Below, one piece after another: positions 1 through 5,948 of a stretch of DNA of 6,300 bases (positions are counted from its first letter, which is position 1; each line of letters starts with the position of its first letter). The translations under genes and the position numbers were made by a program. The notes under the pieces are model-generated. The model was not told the DNA's origin. It made no database searches and was given only the letters and a program-made list of their open reading frames with translations. The DNA comes from an uncultured Oscillospiraceae bacterium (GTDB taxonomy: Bacteria; Bacillota; Clostridia; Oscillospirales; Acutalibacteraceae), in contig URYX01000109.1 in assembly GCA_900552225.1 (NCBI GenBank), positions 1 to 6,300 of the forward strand, read 5' to 3'.

Positions 1-1
1 C

Positions 2-322
2 CCCGTGATCCCGTCGCTGTTTGGCGGAATCGGCATGGGCCTCGGCTTTACGGGGGCGCTGACGCTGCTCGGGGCCTTCCGCGAGCTGCTCGGCGCGGGG
101 ACGGTGTTCGGCGCACAGGTGCTGCCGGAGTCGGTTCCCCCGATCGGAATCCTGACCATGGCGCCCGGAGCCTTCTTTGTACTGGCATTTTTGGTGGCTG
201 TGCAGAACCGGCTGCGTCAGCCGAAAAAGGGAAAGCCGGCGAAGAAGGAAGCGAAGGAGGGCTGCGGCGGCTGTGCGGCGTGCGGCCTGTGCGGCGGTGA
301 CAAGAAGGAGGAGACGGTATGA
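2..322 (+). CDS. rnfE: Rnf complex subunit RnfE, C-terminal part (5' end outside window)
   Basis: This is a membrane subunit of the Rnf ferredoxin:NAD+ oxidoreductase, which couples electron transfer to Na+ or H+ export. Only about 106 codons are present. The frame is open to the left edge, so the GTG at 5 is probably internal. Seen: a glycine-rich segment MGLGFTGALTLLGAFRELLG, which is typical of RnfE/NqrD, then a hydrophobic span (GILTMAPGAFFVLAFLVAV), then a lysine-rich tail. The family is normally about 200 residues with six membrane spans, so the first half lies upstream. The tail has four cysteines spaced exactly C-x2-C-x2-C-x2-C (codons 263-292), which is an addition to the core family. 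The positive charge suggests the tail is cytosolic. The stop TGA overlaps the rnfA start codon (ATGA), so the two genes are probably translationally coupled. The usual rnfC, rnfD and rnfG are expected upstream but cannot be seen. Confidence 0.9.
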   Translation, partial: PVIPSLFGGIGMGLGFTGALTLLGAFRELLGAGTVFGAQVLPESVPPIGILTMAPGAFFVLAFLVAVQNRLRQPKKGKPAKKEAKEGCGGCAACGLCGGDKKEETV

Positions 323-894
323 CGGCGCTTTTGCTGACACTGGCGACGACGGCCCTGGTCAACAACGTGGTGCTGAGCCAGTTTCTGGGACTCTGTCCCT
401 TCCTCGGCGTCTCCAAGCAGATCAAAACCGCCCTCGGAATGGGCGGCTCGGTCATTTTTGTGATTACGCTGTCCTCCGTGCTGACATGGTGCCTGGATGC
501 GGCGCTGTTGCGCCCGCTGAACCTGGTGTACCTGCGCACGATTGTGTTTATCCTGGTGATTGCCGCTCTGGTGCAGCTTGTGGAGATGGTTCTCAAGCGG
601 TTCATGCACGGGCTGTACCGGGCGCTCGGCGTATATCTGCCGCTGATCACCACCAACTGTGCGGTGCTCGGTGTCGCGCTGACGAACGTGCAGAAGGAGG
701 CCGATTTTCTGACCGCCCTGGTGACCGGATTTGGCACGGCGTGCGGCTTTGCGCTGGCCATCGTGCTGCTGGCGGGCATCCGGGAGCGGATCGATGAGAG
801 CCAAATACCGAAGCCGTTTCGGGGGATGCCCATTGTGCTGCTGTCGGCGGGACTGATGGCAATGGCGTTTTTCGGCTTCAAGGGCCTGTTATAA
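319..894 (+). CDS. rnfA: Rnf complex membrane subunit RnfA
   Basis: RnfA is an integral membrane subunit of Rnf, homologous to NqrE. The product is 191 residues, the normal family length, and is hydrophobic through about six spans. The N-terminal motif VNNVVLSQFLGLCPFLGVSK (residues 14-33) is the family hallmark. Cys26 (LGLCPF) and Cys114 (TTNCAVLG) sit in the two half-membrane segments where RnfA and RnfE/NqrD-type partners are known to hold a shared iron-sulfur centre within the membrane. The start is well fixed: AAGGAGGAG at 305-313 lies five bases before the ATG, and the ATG overlaps the rnfE stop. The gene ends 12 bases before rnfB. The order E-A-B matches the standard rnfCDGEAB operon. 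No unusual feature is visible. Confidence 0.96.
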   Translation: MTALLLTLATTALVNNVVLSQFLGLCPFLGVSKQIKTALGMGGSVIFVITLSSVLTWCLDAALLRPLNLVYLRTIVFILVIAALVQLVEMVLKRFMHGLYRALGVYLPLITTNCAVLGVALTNVQKEADFLTALVTGFGTACGFALAIVLLAGIRERIDESQIPKPFRGMPIVLLSAGLMAMAFFGFKGLL

Positions 895-906
895 GGAGGG
901 GACCGT

Positions 907-1710
907 ATGGATACCGTATCCATTCTGACGGCGACGGCGGTGGTCGGCGGCTGCGGGCTGCTGATCGGCGCCGGACTCGGGCTGTTTCAAAAGCTGTTTG
1001 CCGTCCCGACGGACGAGCGTGAGGGGCGGGTGCGTGAGTGCCTGCCCGGCAACAACTGCGGCGGCTGCGGCTATGCCGGCTGCGATGCGCTGGCGAAGGC
1101 CATTGCCGCGGGAGAGGCCCCGGCGGATGCCTGCCCGGTGGCGGGTCCCGAGGGGGCCGGGCGCATTGCCGCGGTGATGGGGCAGGAAATCGGCCGGACG
1201 GAACGCCGCACGGCGTTTGTGCGTTGTGCGGGAACCTGCGGCAGGGTGAAGCAGGAGGCCGTCTACGACGGGCCGCAGGACTGCGCGCAGGCCGCACAGG
1301 CGCCCGGACACGCCGGACGCGCCTGCCATTACGGCTGCACGGGGCTCGGCAGCTGTGCCAGGGCCTGCCCGTTTGATGCCATCGAGATGACGGACGGCAT
1401 TGCCCGCGTGGACCGGGAGCGCTGTACGGCGTGCGGCATCTGTGTGCGTACCTGCCCGTTTGCGCTGATTGAGCTGGTGCCCTATGAGGCGGAGGCGGGC
1501 GTGCAGTGCTGTTCGCACGATACCGGAAAACGGACGCGGAGCGTGTGCGAGGCGGGCTGCATTGCCTGCGGCAAATGTGTCAAGGTATGTCCGAGCGAGG
1601 CCATCGTGATGGACGACCGGGTGGCCTATGTGCGGCAGGAGCAGTGCATTCGCTGCGGCAAATGCCGCGAGGTCTGTCCCGTACAGGTGATTCATCGGCC
1701 CAGCCGGTGA
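907..1710 (+). CDS. rnfB: Rnf complex iron-sulfur subunit RnfB
   Basis: RnfB is the membrane-anchored polyferredoxin subunit thought to receive electrons from reduced ferredoxin on the cytosolic side. It has 267 residues, longer than the proteobacterial form (about 190) and like clostridial forms with extra clusters. Order: N-terminal membrane helix (about 6-27); a 4Fe-4S motif with Cys45, Cys51, Cys54, Cys59 (CLPGNNCGGCGYAGC) and a further Cys76; a cysteine-containing middle region (Cys107, 111, 126, 140); then ferredoxin-type cysteines 144/150/154, 173/176/179/183, 218/221/224/228 and 247/250/253/257. The last three sets are intact CxxCxxCxxxCP motifs. The start is supported by AAGGAGGGG at 893-901, five bases before the ATG. 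It is the last canonical rnf gene; no T-rich terminator follows, so transcription may continue into the flavin genes downstream. Confidence 0.95.
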   Translation: MDTVSILTATAVVGGCGLLIGAGLGLFQKLFAVPTDEREGRVRECLPGNNCGGCGYAGCDALAKAIAAGEAPADACPVAGPEGAGRIAAVMGQEIGRTERRTAFVRCAGTCGRVKQEAVYDGPQDCAQAAQAPGHAGRACHYGCTGLGSCARACPFDAIEMTDGIARVDRERCTACGICVRTCPFALIELVPYEAEAGVQCCSHDTGKRTRSVCEAGCIACGKCVKVCPSEAIVMDDRVAYVRQEQCIRCGKCREVCPVQVIHRPSR

Positions 1711-1755
1711 AATCCAGACAAATAAACGACCGCTTTCCGGATACACTAAACAAAG

Positions 1756-1800
1756 CAATCGGGGAACCGCCGTTTCGGAAACGGCATATTGCCCCGTTTG
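1756..1800 (+). repeat. Palindromic element, left copy, upstream of the lipoprotein gene
   Basis: The core at 1769-1785 is a 17-bp palindrome, GCCGTTTCGGAAACGGC. An outer stem can form around it: 1760-1764 (CGGGG) with 1792-1796 (CCCCG), extended by CAA at 1756-1758 with TTG at 1798-1800 past one mismatch. No T run follows, so it is not a standard intrinsic terminator. Bases 1769-1790 recur as an exact reverse complement at 2839-2860, on the other side of the lipoprotein gene. It lies about 50 bases before that gene's start. It could be a REP-type extragenic palindrome, an operator, or an RNA stability or processing element. Confidence 0.7.
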
Positions 1801-1837
1801 GCTTGTCGGATTGAAATGTGTATGACGGAAAGGATCG

Positions 1838-2830
1838 ATGCAGGATATGAAACGGTTAGGGATGACGGCCCTGGCGGCCCTGCTGCTGGCCGGAGGCCTG
1901 ACGGCGTGCTCGCGCACGCCCGGCGGCTCGTCCGCGCCCTCGGGCTCCGCGGCTCCGACGCAGGGAAAAGGAACGCTCCGGATGGGGCTGGAGGTGGAGG
2001 CCGGTTATACGGCAGACGCGGAGGGTGCGCAGCTCCATGCGCTCGCCGCGGCCGTGCTTGTGGACGGCGACGGCCGCATTACGGCGTGCCGTCTTGACGA
2101 ATGGGAGCTGGATCCGAAGACGGAAAACGGGGTGCTGGCCTCCGTGACCGACCGGCGCACCAAGGGGGAGCGCGGGGACTCCTACGGCATGAAGGCCGCC
2201 TCGCCCATCGGGCGGGAATGGGATGAGCAGGTCGATGCATTTTGCCGCTATGTGGTCGGAAAAACCGCCGATGAGGTGGCAGCCGTTCCGCTGCAGGACG
2301 GCAAGGCGGCGGACACCGATCTGGCCGCCTCCTGTACGGTGACGGTGACGGGATTTCTCCGCGTGACCGAGCGCGCCGTGCGCGGAGCCGTGCCGTGCGA
2401 TGCGGCGGCCGCGGATTCGCTGCTCCTGGCGGTGACCACGACGCAGACGGGCTCCGGCGAGGAGACGGAATACAGCAGCGATATTGCCGCGGTGGCATGC
2501 GATGCGGGAGGACGGGTGACGGACTGCCGACTGGATACGCTGCCGATGGCTCTGGCGCTGCAAAACGGGCTTCCGGTTTCCGGAAGCGGCAGCTATACGA
2601 CGAAGCGTCAGAAGGGGGATGCCTACGGCATGAAGGCCGCGTCCCCGATCGGACGGGAATGGTACGAGCAGGCGGATACGCTGCAGCAGGCACTGCGCGG
2701 CAAAACGGCGGAGGAGATCCGTGCCATGCCGCTGCAGGACGGCAAGGCGGCCGATCTGAAATCCGGCTGCACGATTACGGTATCGGGTCTGCTGGAGACG
2801 GCAGTCAAGGCATTGGAGCAGACAAGGTAA
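1838..2830 (+). CDS. Lipoprotein with two tandem copies of one domain, function unknown
   Basis: This is a predicted exported lipoprotein of 330 residues. Seen: a signal peptide (MKRLGMTALAALLLAGG) with lipobox LTAC, acylated Cys24, then a Gly/Ser/Pro-rich linker to about residue 45. Two homologous domains follow, about 46-180 and 193-327. Both contain GD(S/A)YGMKAASPIGREW (113-128 and 260-275), GKTA(D/E)E and PLQDGKAAD. The repeat is also clear in the DNA, offset by 441 bases. I recall single domains of this type (YGMKxASxIGKEWYEQ) in clostridial exported proteins, but I know no established function. The domain layout, a beta-rich start and a C-terminal strand-helix ending, resembles FMN-binding domains, yet neither copy has the SGAT attachment motif, so covalent FMN is not predicted. 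The start is uncertain: GGAAAGGA at 1827-1834 precedes ATG 1838 by three bases; ATG 1847 gives a neater signal peptide. Its place between rnfB and apbE suggests an envelope electron-transfer or flavin-related role, by inference only. Confidence 0.85.
   Translation: MQDMKRLGMTALAALLLAGGLTACSRTPGGSSAPSGSAAPTQGKGTLRMGLEVEAGYTADAEGAQLHALAAAVLVDGDGRITACRLDEWELDPKTENGVLASVTDRRTKGERGDSYGMKAASPIGREWDEQVDAFCRYVVGKTADEVAAVPLQDGKAADTDLAASCTVTVTGFLRVTERAVRGAVPCDAAAADSLLLAVTTTQTGSGEETEYSSDIAAVACDAGGRVTDCRLDTLPMALALQNGLPVSGSGSYTTKRQKGDAYGMKAASPIGREWYEQADTLQQALRGKTAEEIRAMPLQDGKAADLKSGCTITVSGLLETAVKALEQTR
2181..2751 (+). repeat. Internal direct repeat inside the lipoprotein gene
   Basis: Two near-identical stretches recur with a constant offset of 441 bases. 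Bases 2181-2199 match 2622-2640 exactly (encoding YGMKAA), and 2288-2310 match 2729-2751 exactly (encoding PLQDGKAA). The sequence between them is conserved mainly at the protein level. This is the DNA trace of a tandem domain duplication of about 147 codons. The most conserved blocks are also the likely functional core of the domain. Confidence 0.85.
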
Positions 2831-2882
2831 TCAGGAAAAATATGCCGTTTCCGAAACGGCAGCCTCCGATGCCCTTGTCTGC
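2818..2882 (+). repeat. Palindromic element, right (inverted) copy, upstream of apbE
   Basis: The 17-bp palindrome GCCGTTTCCGAAACGGC at 2844-2860, with the flanking AATAT at 2839-2843, is the exact reverse complement of 1769-1790. It sits inside a perfect 10-bp outer stem: GCAGACAAGG (2818-2827) with CCTTGTCTGC (2873-2882). The left arm ends at the lipoprotein stop codon, and the right arm ends just before the apbE ribosome binding site. Read on the minus strand, the core is followed by ATATTTTTCC, which looks weakly like a terminator for that strand, but I see no minus-strand gene to end here. Confidence 0.7.
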
Positions 2883-2902
2883 CGGAAAGGGGGAAACCGC
2901 AG

Positions 2903-3958
2903 ATGCACGGGCAGAGCAGATACCGCCGGATGACGGCCGTGCTTCTGGCGGTTTTCCTTTTGCTCGGCACGGCCGCCTGCGGCGCACGCGGCCCGACGCT
3001 GTATCAGACCACGTTTCTGGACGTGTTTGACACGGCGACGACGGTGAATCTGTATGCGGACAGCGAGGAGCAGTTCCGGCAGTATGCGGATGCCGTGCGG
3101 GAGCAGCTGCTGAGCTATCACCGACTTTATGACATTTACCGGTCGTATGACGGACTGGTGAATCTGAAAACCGTCAACGAGCAGGCGGGACAGTGCGAGG
3201 TTGCGGTCGATGACCGCATCCTGGAACTGCTGGCTTACGGCAAGACGCTGTACACACAGACGGACGGACGGGTCAATATCGCCTGCGGGCGGCTGCTCGG
3301 CCTGTGGCATGCCTGCCGGGAGCAGGCGGCCGCGGGGCAGAGCGTGACGCTGCCAGATGGGGAGGCGCTGCGCGAGGCCATGGCCCATGCCGATCCGGAG
3401 CAGGTGATTCTTGACCGGGAGCGCGGTACCGTGCGCTTCGCGGACCCGCAGCTGCAGCTGGATGTCGGGGCCATTGCCAAGGGCTATGCCGTGGAGCAGG
3501 TGTGCCGTTTTCTGCGGGAGCAGGGACTTTCCGGTGCGGTCAACGCGGGAGGCAATGTGCGCGTGATCGGCACCAAGCCGGACGGCAGCCTCTGGAAAAT
3601 CGGCATCGAGGATCCGACGCAGCCGGAGCAGTATGCGGGAGTGGCGGAGGTGTCCGACGGTGCGGTGGTGACGAGCGGCGACTATCAGCGCTATTTTGAG
3701 CAGGACGGGGTGCGGTATGCGCACATCATCGATCCGCAGACCGGCTATCCGCCGCGCTATATGCGCTCGGTGACGGTGGTGACGTCCGATTCCGCCTGGG
3801 CGGACGGGCTGTCCACGGGCCTGTTTTTGATGACGGTGGAGGAGGGCCTGGCCTTCGTGGAGCAGCGGCAGGGGGTCGAGGCTCTGTGGATTCTGGAGGA
3901 CGGATCACAGGTACGCAGCAGCGGTATGCCGTGTCAGGCGGCGGGCGTGCTGCAATAA
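2903..3958 (+). CDS. apbE: FAD:protein FMN transferase (ApbE), lipoprotein
   Basis: ApbE splits FAD and attaches FMN through a phosphoester bond to a Thr/Ser of exported flavoproteins, using Mg2+. The product has 351 residues, the usual family size. Seen: signal peptide MTAVLLAVFLLLGTAAC with lipobox Cys26, so it is anchored outside the membrane. Family motifs follow in order: FDTATTV (42-48), LDVGAIAKGYAVE (186-198), VNAGGNVRVIG (213-223), VTSGDYQRYF (256-265), YAHIIDPQTGYP (272-283) and the metal/nucleotide region SVTVVTSDSAWADGLST (289-305). No key motif appears damaged. A GGAAAGGGGG tract at 2884-2893 precedes the ATG by nine bases. Likely substrates are the RnfG and RnfD subunits of the adjacent Rnf complex and the SGAT protein encoded immediately downstream. 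The next gene starts 10 bases after the stop, which suggests one transcript. Confidence 0.95.
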   Translation: MHGQSRYRRMTAVLLAVFLLLGTAACGARGPTLYQTTFLDVFDTATTVNLYADSEEQFRQYADAVREQLLSYHRLYDIYRSYDGLVNLKTVNEQAGQCEVAVDDRILELLAYGKTLYTQTDGRVNIACGRLLGLWHACREQAAAGQSVTLPDGEALREAMAHADPEQVILDRERGTVRFADPQLQLDVGAIAKGYAVEQVCRFLREQGLSGAVNAGGNVRVIGTKPDGSLWKIGIEDPTQPEQYAGVAEVSDGAVVTSGDYQRYFEQDGVRYAHIIDPQTGYPPRYMRSVTVVTSDSAWADGLSTGLFLMTVEEGLAFVEQRQGVEALWILEDGSQVRSSGMPCQAAGVLQ

Positions 3959-3968
3959 GGGAGCAGGT

Positions 3969-4553
3969 ATGAAAAAAAGCAGCGAGGAGCAAGGAAGCCG
4001 GATACGGAGCGGGCTGGCGGGAGCATGTGTCATGGTGCTGCTGACCGCCGGTCTGCTGTGGGGGAGCGAGGCCTGGTATCGGGCAGCATTCGGAAAATAC
4101 GAAACGAGGGTTGCCCCCTACGGAACGGTGACCGCAGAGCAGGAGCTGCCGCTGCCGGCTTATGCGGCGGATTACGGAGTGCGGCGGCTTGCCGCGGGCC
4201 GCGATGCCTCGGGGGCATTGCTGGCCTATGCCGTGGAGACGGCGGTGGAGGGCTATGCGGGCCGCGAAATCGTGATACGGGCGGAGATACAGGCGGACGG
4301 AGAGCTTCTGCGGGAGATGCGGGTGCTGTCCCAGAAGGAGGACCGCTATTACGGCGACCGTATTGCGCTCGACTCCTTTGCCGAGCGCTTTGAGGGCTGC
4401 TATCTGCCGCTGCTGCTGCCCGGTCAGGCCGGGCGCGGCTCCCGCGTCGATGCGCTGTCGGGTGCCACCGGCTCCTCGACGGCGGTGTTCCGGGCGGTGA
4501 ATCAGGCGTATGCCTTTCTGCTGCGCGCGCTGGGAGAGGGGGAGCTGTCGTGA
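3969..4553 (+). CDS. Membrane-anchored FMN-binding domain protein (RnfG/NqrC-like)
   Basis: This is a predicted extracytosolic flavoprotein of 194 residues. Seen: a short basic N-terminus, one membrane helix (about 15-33), then an FMN-binding domain. Its C-terminal part carries SRVDALSGATGSST, with SGAT at residues 164-167; by analogy to RnfG and NqrC, Thr167 is the predicted acceptor for ApbE-attached FMN. It resembles RnfG, but an rnfG is expected upstream of rnfE in the same operon, so this is more likely an accessory RnfG-like carrier than the Rnf subunit; I therefore give no symbol. It is short of the usual RnfG length by a little. AAGGGAG at 3957-3963 fits the ATG at 3969. The stop TGA overlaps the next gene's GTG start (GTGA), which indicates coupled translation. 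Placement directly after apbE pairs the enzyme with its substrate. Confidence 0.9.
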   Translation: MKKSSEEQGSRIRSGLAGACVMVLLTAGLLWGSEAWYRAAFGKYETRVAPYGTVTAEQELPLPAYAADYGVRRLAAGRDASGALLAYAVETAVEGYAGREIVIRAEIQADGELLREMRVLSQKEDRYYGDRIALDSFAERFEGCYLPLLLPGQAGRGSRVDALSGATGSSTAVFRAVNQAYAFLLRALGEGELS

Positions 4554-4954
4554 GCCTGCAGCGGCCGCTCCGCCTGCGGAACATACGAAGGAGCACGGCT
4601 CTGTGCCTGGCCGGACTGGGGCTTTTACTGGCGGTCTGCGCGGTGCTGCTGGCTGTGCAGCGGCAGAAAACGGGCCTGTATGCCGTGGTGGCGGTGGACG
4701 GGGAGCAGGTCGCCCGCCTGCCGCTGGCGGTAAACCGCGAATACACGGTGACCACGGAGCGCGGCCGCAACATCGTGGAGGTGCGCGACGGGGCGGTTTG
4801 CGTGCGGGAGGCCGACTGCCCGGATGCCACCTGCGTGCGGCAGGGGAGCGTGCGCCATGTCGGGGAATGCATCGTCTGCCTGCCGCATCGGCTGGTCGTG
4901 ACCGTGGAGGGCAGAGAGGGAGAGGAGGTGCTCGGCGTTGATGCGCGAGCGTGA
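4550..4954 (+). CDS. NusG domain II-containing membrane protein
   Basis: This small protein of 134 residues has one N-terminal membrane helix (about 17-36) and an outside-facing NusG-II domain. Despite the name it is not a transcription factor; the domain is a beta barrel shared with NusG. The family signature is clear: READCPDATCV (87-96) followed by GECIVCLPHRLVV (106-118), with Cys90, Cys95, Cys107 and Cys110. The cysteines could form disulfides or bind metal; the sequence does not decide. The start is GTG at 4550, overlapping the upstream stop, with a GAGAGGGGGAG tract just before it. NusG-II and Gx-transporter genes commonly occur as a pair beside FMN-binding and ApbE genes; I recall a similar arrangement in extracellular electron transfer loci (Listeria eetA/eetB), which I cannot verify here. 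The molecular role is not established. It overlaps the next gene by 14 bases. Confidence 0.9.
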   Translation: MSLQRPLRLRNIRRSTALCLAGLGLLLAVCAVLLAVQRQKTGLYAVVAVDGEQVARLPLAVNREYTVTTERGRNIVEVRDGAVCVREADCPDATCVRQGSVRHVGECIVCLPHRLVVTVEGREGEEVLGVDARA

Positions 4955-5483
4955 ATTGTCCCGCGGGGCCACCGGGGCGCGGTCGGCTGCGGGGCGGGTG
5001 GCTCTGTATGCCGTTTTGCTGGCGCTGGCCTTTGTGCTGACCTATGTGGAGCATCTGTGCCCGCTGCCGATCGTCGTGCCCGGGGTGCGCCTCGGACTTG
5101 CCAATCTGGTGGTGCTGGCGGCGCTGCAGCTGCTGCGGCTGCCGGAGGCGTTCGGCATCGCATTGGCGCGGATTGCGCTGTCCGCGCTGCTGTTCGGGAA
5201 TCTCTCCGGCTTTTTTTATGCGCTGTCCGGAGGGTTGCTCAGCTTTGCGGTGATGGCGCTGCTGTGCCGCTGCACGGAGCTGCCGTGCGTATGCGTCAGT
5301 GCCGTCGGCGGCCTCTGCCACAATCTCGGACAGCTGGCCTGTGCCGTCCTGGTGACGGGAACGCCCGCACTGATCGGGTATCTGCCGGCGCTGGCGCCGG
5401 CCGGCATCGTCAGCGGAGTGCTGGTGGGGCTGGCGGCGCAGGGTGTGCTGCCAGCTCTGCGGCGGATTCCGTATCGGCTTTGA
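4941..5483 (+). CDS. Gx transporter family membrane protein (once annotated heptaprenyl diphosphate synthase component I)
   Basis: This is a polytopic membrane protein of 180 residues with five or six hydrophobic spans. Family motifs seen: VPGVRLGLANLVV (46-58), LLFGNLSGFFYALSGGLLS (83-101) and AVGGLCHNLGQL (121-132). The family resembles ECF-transporter substrate-binding components. The old name 'heptaprenyl diphosphate synthase component I' is misleading, because no prenyl transferase motif is present. Its repeated linkage to NusG-II, FMN-binding and ApbE genes suggests a role in exporting or handling flavin or quinone for extracytosolic electron transfer; this is inference. Start: AGAGGAGGTG at 4921-4930, inside the NusG-II gene, is a strong ribosome binding site. 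It serves ATG 4941 (ten bases away); TTG 4938 is closer but less likely. It is the last gene of the flavin module; no intrinsic terminator is obvious in 5484-5515. Confidence 0.88.
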   Translation: MRERELSRGATGARSAAGRVALYAVLLALAFVLTYVEHLCPLPIVVPGVRLGLANLVVLAALQLLRLPEAFGIALARIALSALLFGNLSGFFYALSGGLLSFAVMALLCRCTELPCVCVSAVGGLCHNLGQLACAVLVTGTPALIGYLPALAPAGIVSGVLVGLAAQGVLPALRRIPYRL

Positions 5484-5516
5484 AATAAGACAGCCCCGCG
5501 TTGCCGGAAAAAGCAG

Positions 5517-5545
5517 GCATAACCTTTTGGTGACCCGCATAAGAT
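5517..5545 (+). promoter_or_regulatory. Sigma-E-like sporulation promoter of spoIIID
   Basis: GCATAAC at 5517-5523 and CATAAGAT at 5538-5545, separated by 14 bases, fit the known mother-cell sigma-E pattern (a -35 with ATA; a -10 like CATACAAT; 14-15 base spacer). The downstream gene is spoIIID, which is transcribed by sigma-E in Bacillus subtilis. The predicted transcript would start near 5552 and leave a leader of about 25 bases before the ATG. Confidence 0.6.
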
Positions 5546-5576
5546 GTGGTAAGTCCAAGCCAAGAGGTGATAGGCC

Positions 5577-5846
5577 ATGAAAGGGGCAGTTGAGGAACGC
5601 GCCGTCGAGCTCGGAGAATATATCATTGAACACAATGCCACTGTCCGTGCGGCGGCTCAAAAATTTCATGTCAGCAAATCTACTGTACATAAGGATGTAT
5701 CGGATCGGCTGCAGTCGGTGAACCCGCAGCTTTACGGGCAGGTGCGGCAGGTTCTGGATGTCAACAAGGCGCAGCGTCATATTCGCGGAGGAATCGCCAC
5801 GCGGGAAAAATATCTGCAGAAGGCCGAGGAGCCCTTTTCGCTGTAA
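5577..5846 (+). CDS. spoIIID: Sporulation transcriptional regulator SpoIIID
   Basis: SpoIIID is a small DNA-binding protein that acts in the mother cell during sporulation, turning sigma-E genes on or off and helping bring on the sigma-K stage. The product has 89 residues (about 93 in B. subtilis). A helix-turn-helix spans about 22-41 (TVRAAAQKFHVSKSTVHKDV), and the FxVSKSTVHKD core is nearly identical to the known protein. The NPQLYGQVRQVLDVNKAQRH and IRGGIATREKYL segments match the second, basic DNA-contacting region. AGAGGTGAT at 5563-5571 lies five bases before the ATG. It is preceded by a sigma-E-like promoter, so it is probably its own transcription unit and not functionally part of the flavin module. 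Its presence is direct evidence that the host lineage forms endospores. Confidence 0.96.
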   Translation: MKGAVEERAVELGEYIIEHNATVRAAAQKFHVSKSTVHKDVSDRLQSVNPQLYGQVRQVLDVNKAQRHIRGGIATREKYLQKAEEPFSL

Positions 5847-5913
5847 CGGAGAGTCAAAGCGGGGGCCGCCTTTCCCGAAGTGGGGCAAAGCGCAAATTTC
5901 TGTGATTTTTTGC

Positions 5914-5942
5914 TTGACATTTCGGGGGACAGATGCTATAAT
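5914..5942 (+). promoter_or_regulatory. Consensus sigma-A promoter for tRNA-Leu
   Basis: TTGACA at 5914-5919 and TATAAT at 5937-5942 are both perfect consensus hexamers with the ideal 17-base spacer, and the -10 is extended (TGCTATAAT). Transcription should start near 5949, about 32 bases before the tRNA. Such strength is usual for stable RNA genes. Confidence 0.93.
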
Positions 5943-5948
5943 ACGATA

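Noticed and set aside
48..923. A 291-codon minus-strand frame opposite rnfE and rnfA
   Set aside because: It is antisense to two conserved genes, and its Ser/Arg/Pro-rich composition is that of a shadow frame.
1756..1800. Intrinsic terminator after rnfB
   Set aside because: The stem is strong, but no T run follows it on the + strand.
1711..1837. A separate promoter for the lipoprotein gene
   Set aside because: TTGTCG near 1804 has no -10 element at a usable spacing, so I cannot support a promoter; read-through from rnf is equally likely.
889..1917. A 342-codon minus-strand frame opposite rnfB
   Set aside because: rnfB is certain from its cysteine motifs. The antisense product has no recognisable domain and no supported start.
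5867..5911. Terminator after spoIIID
   Set aside because: A weak imperfect hairpin (CTTTCCC with GGGGCAAAG) is followed by a T run only about 17 bases later, which does not fit an intrinsic terminator.
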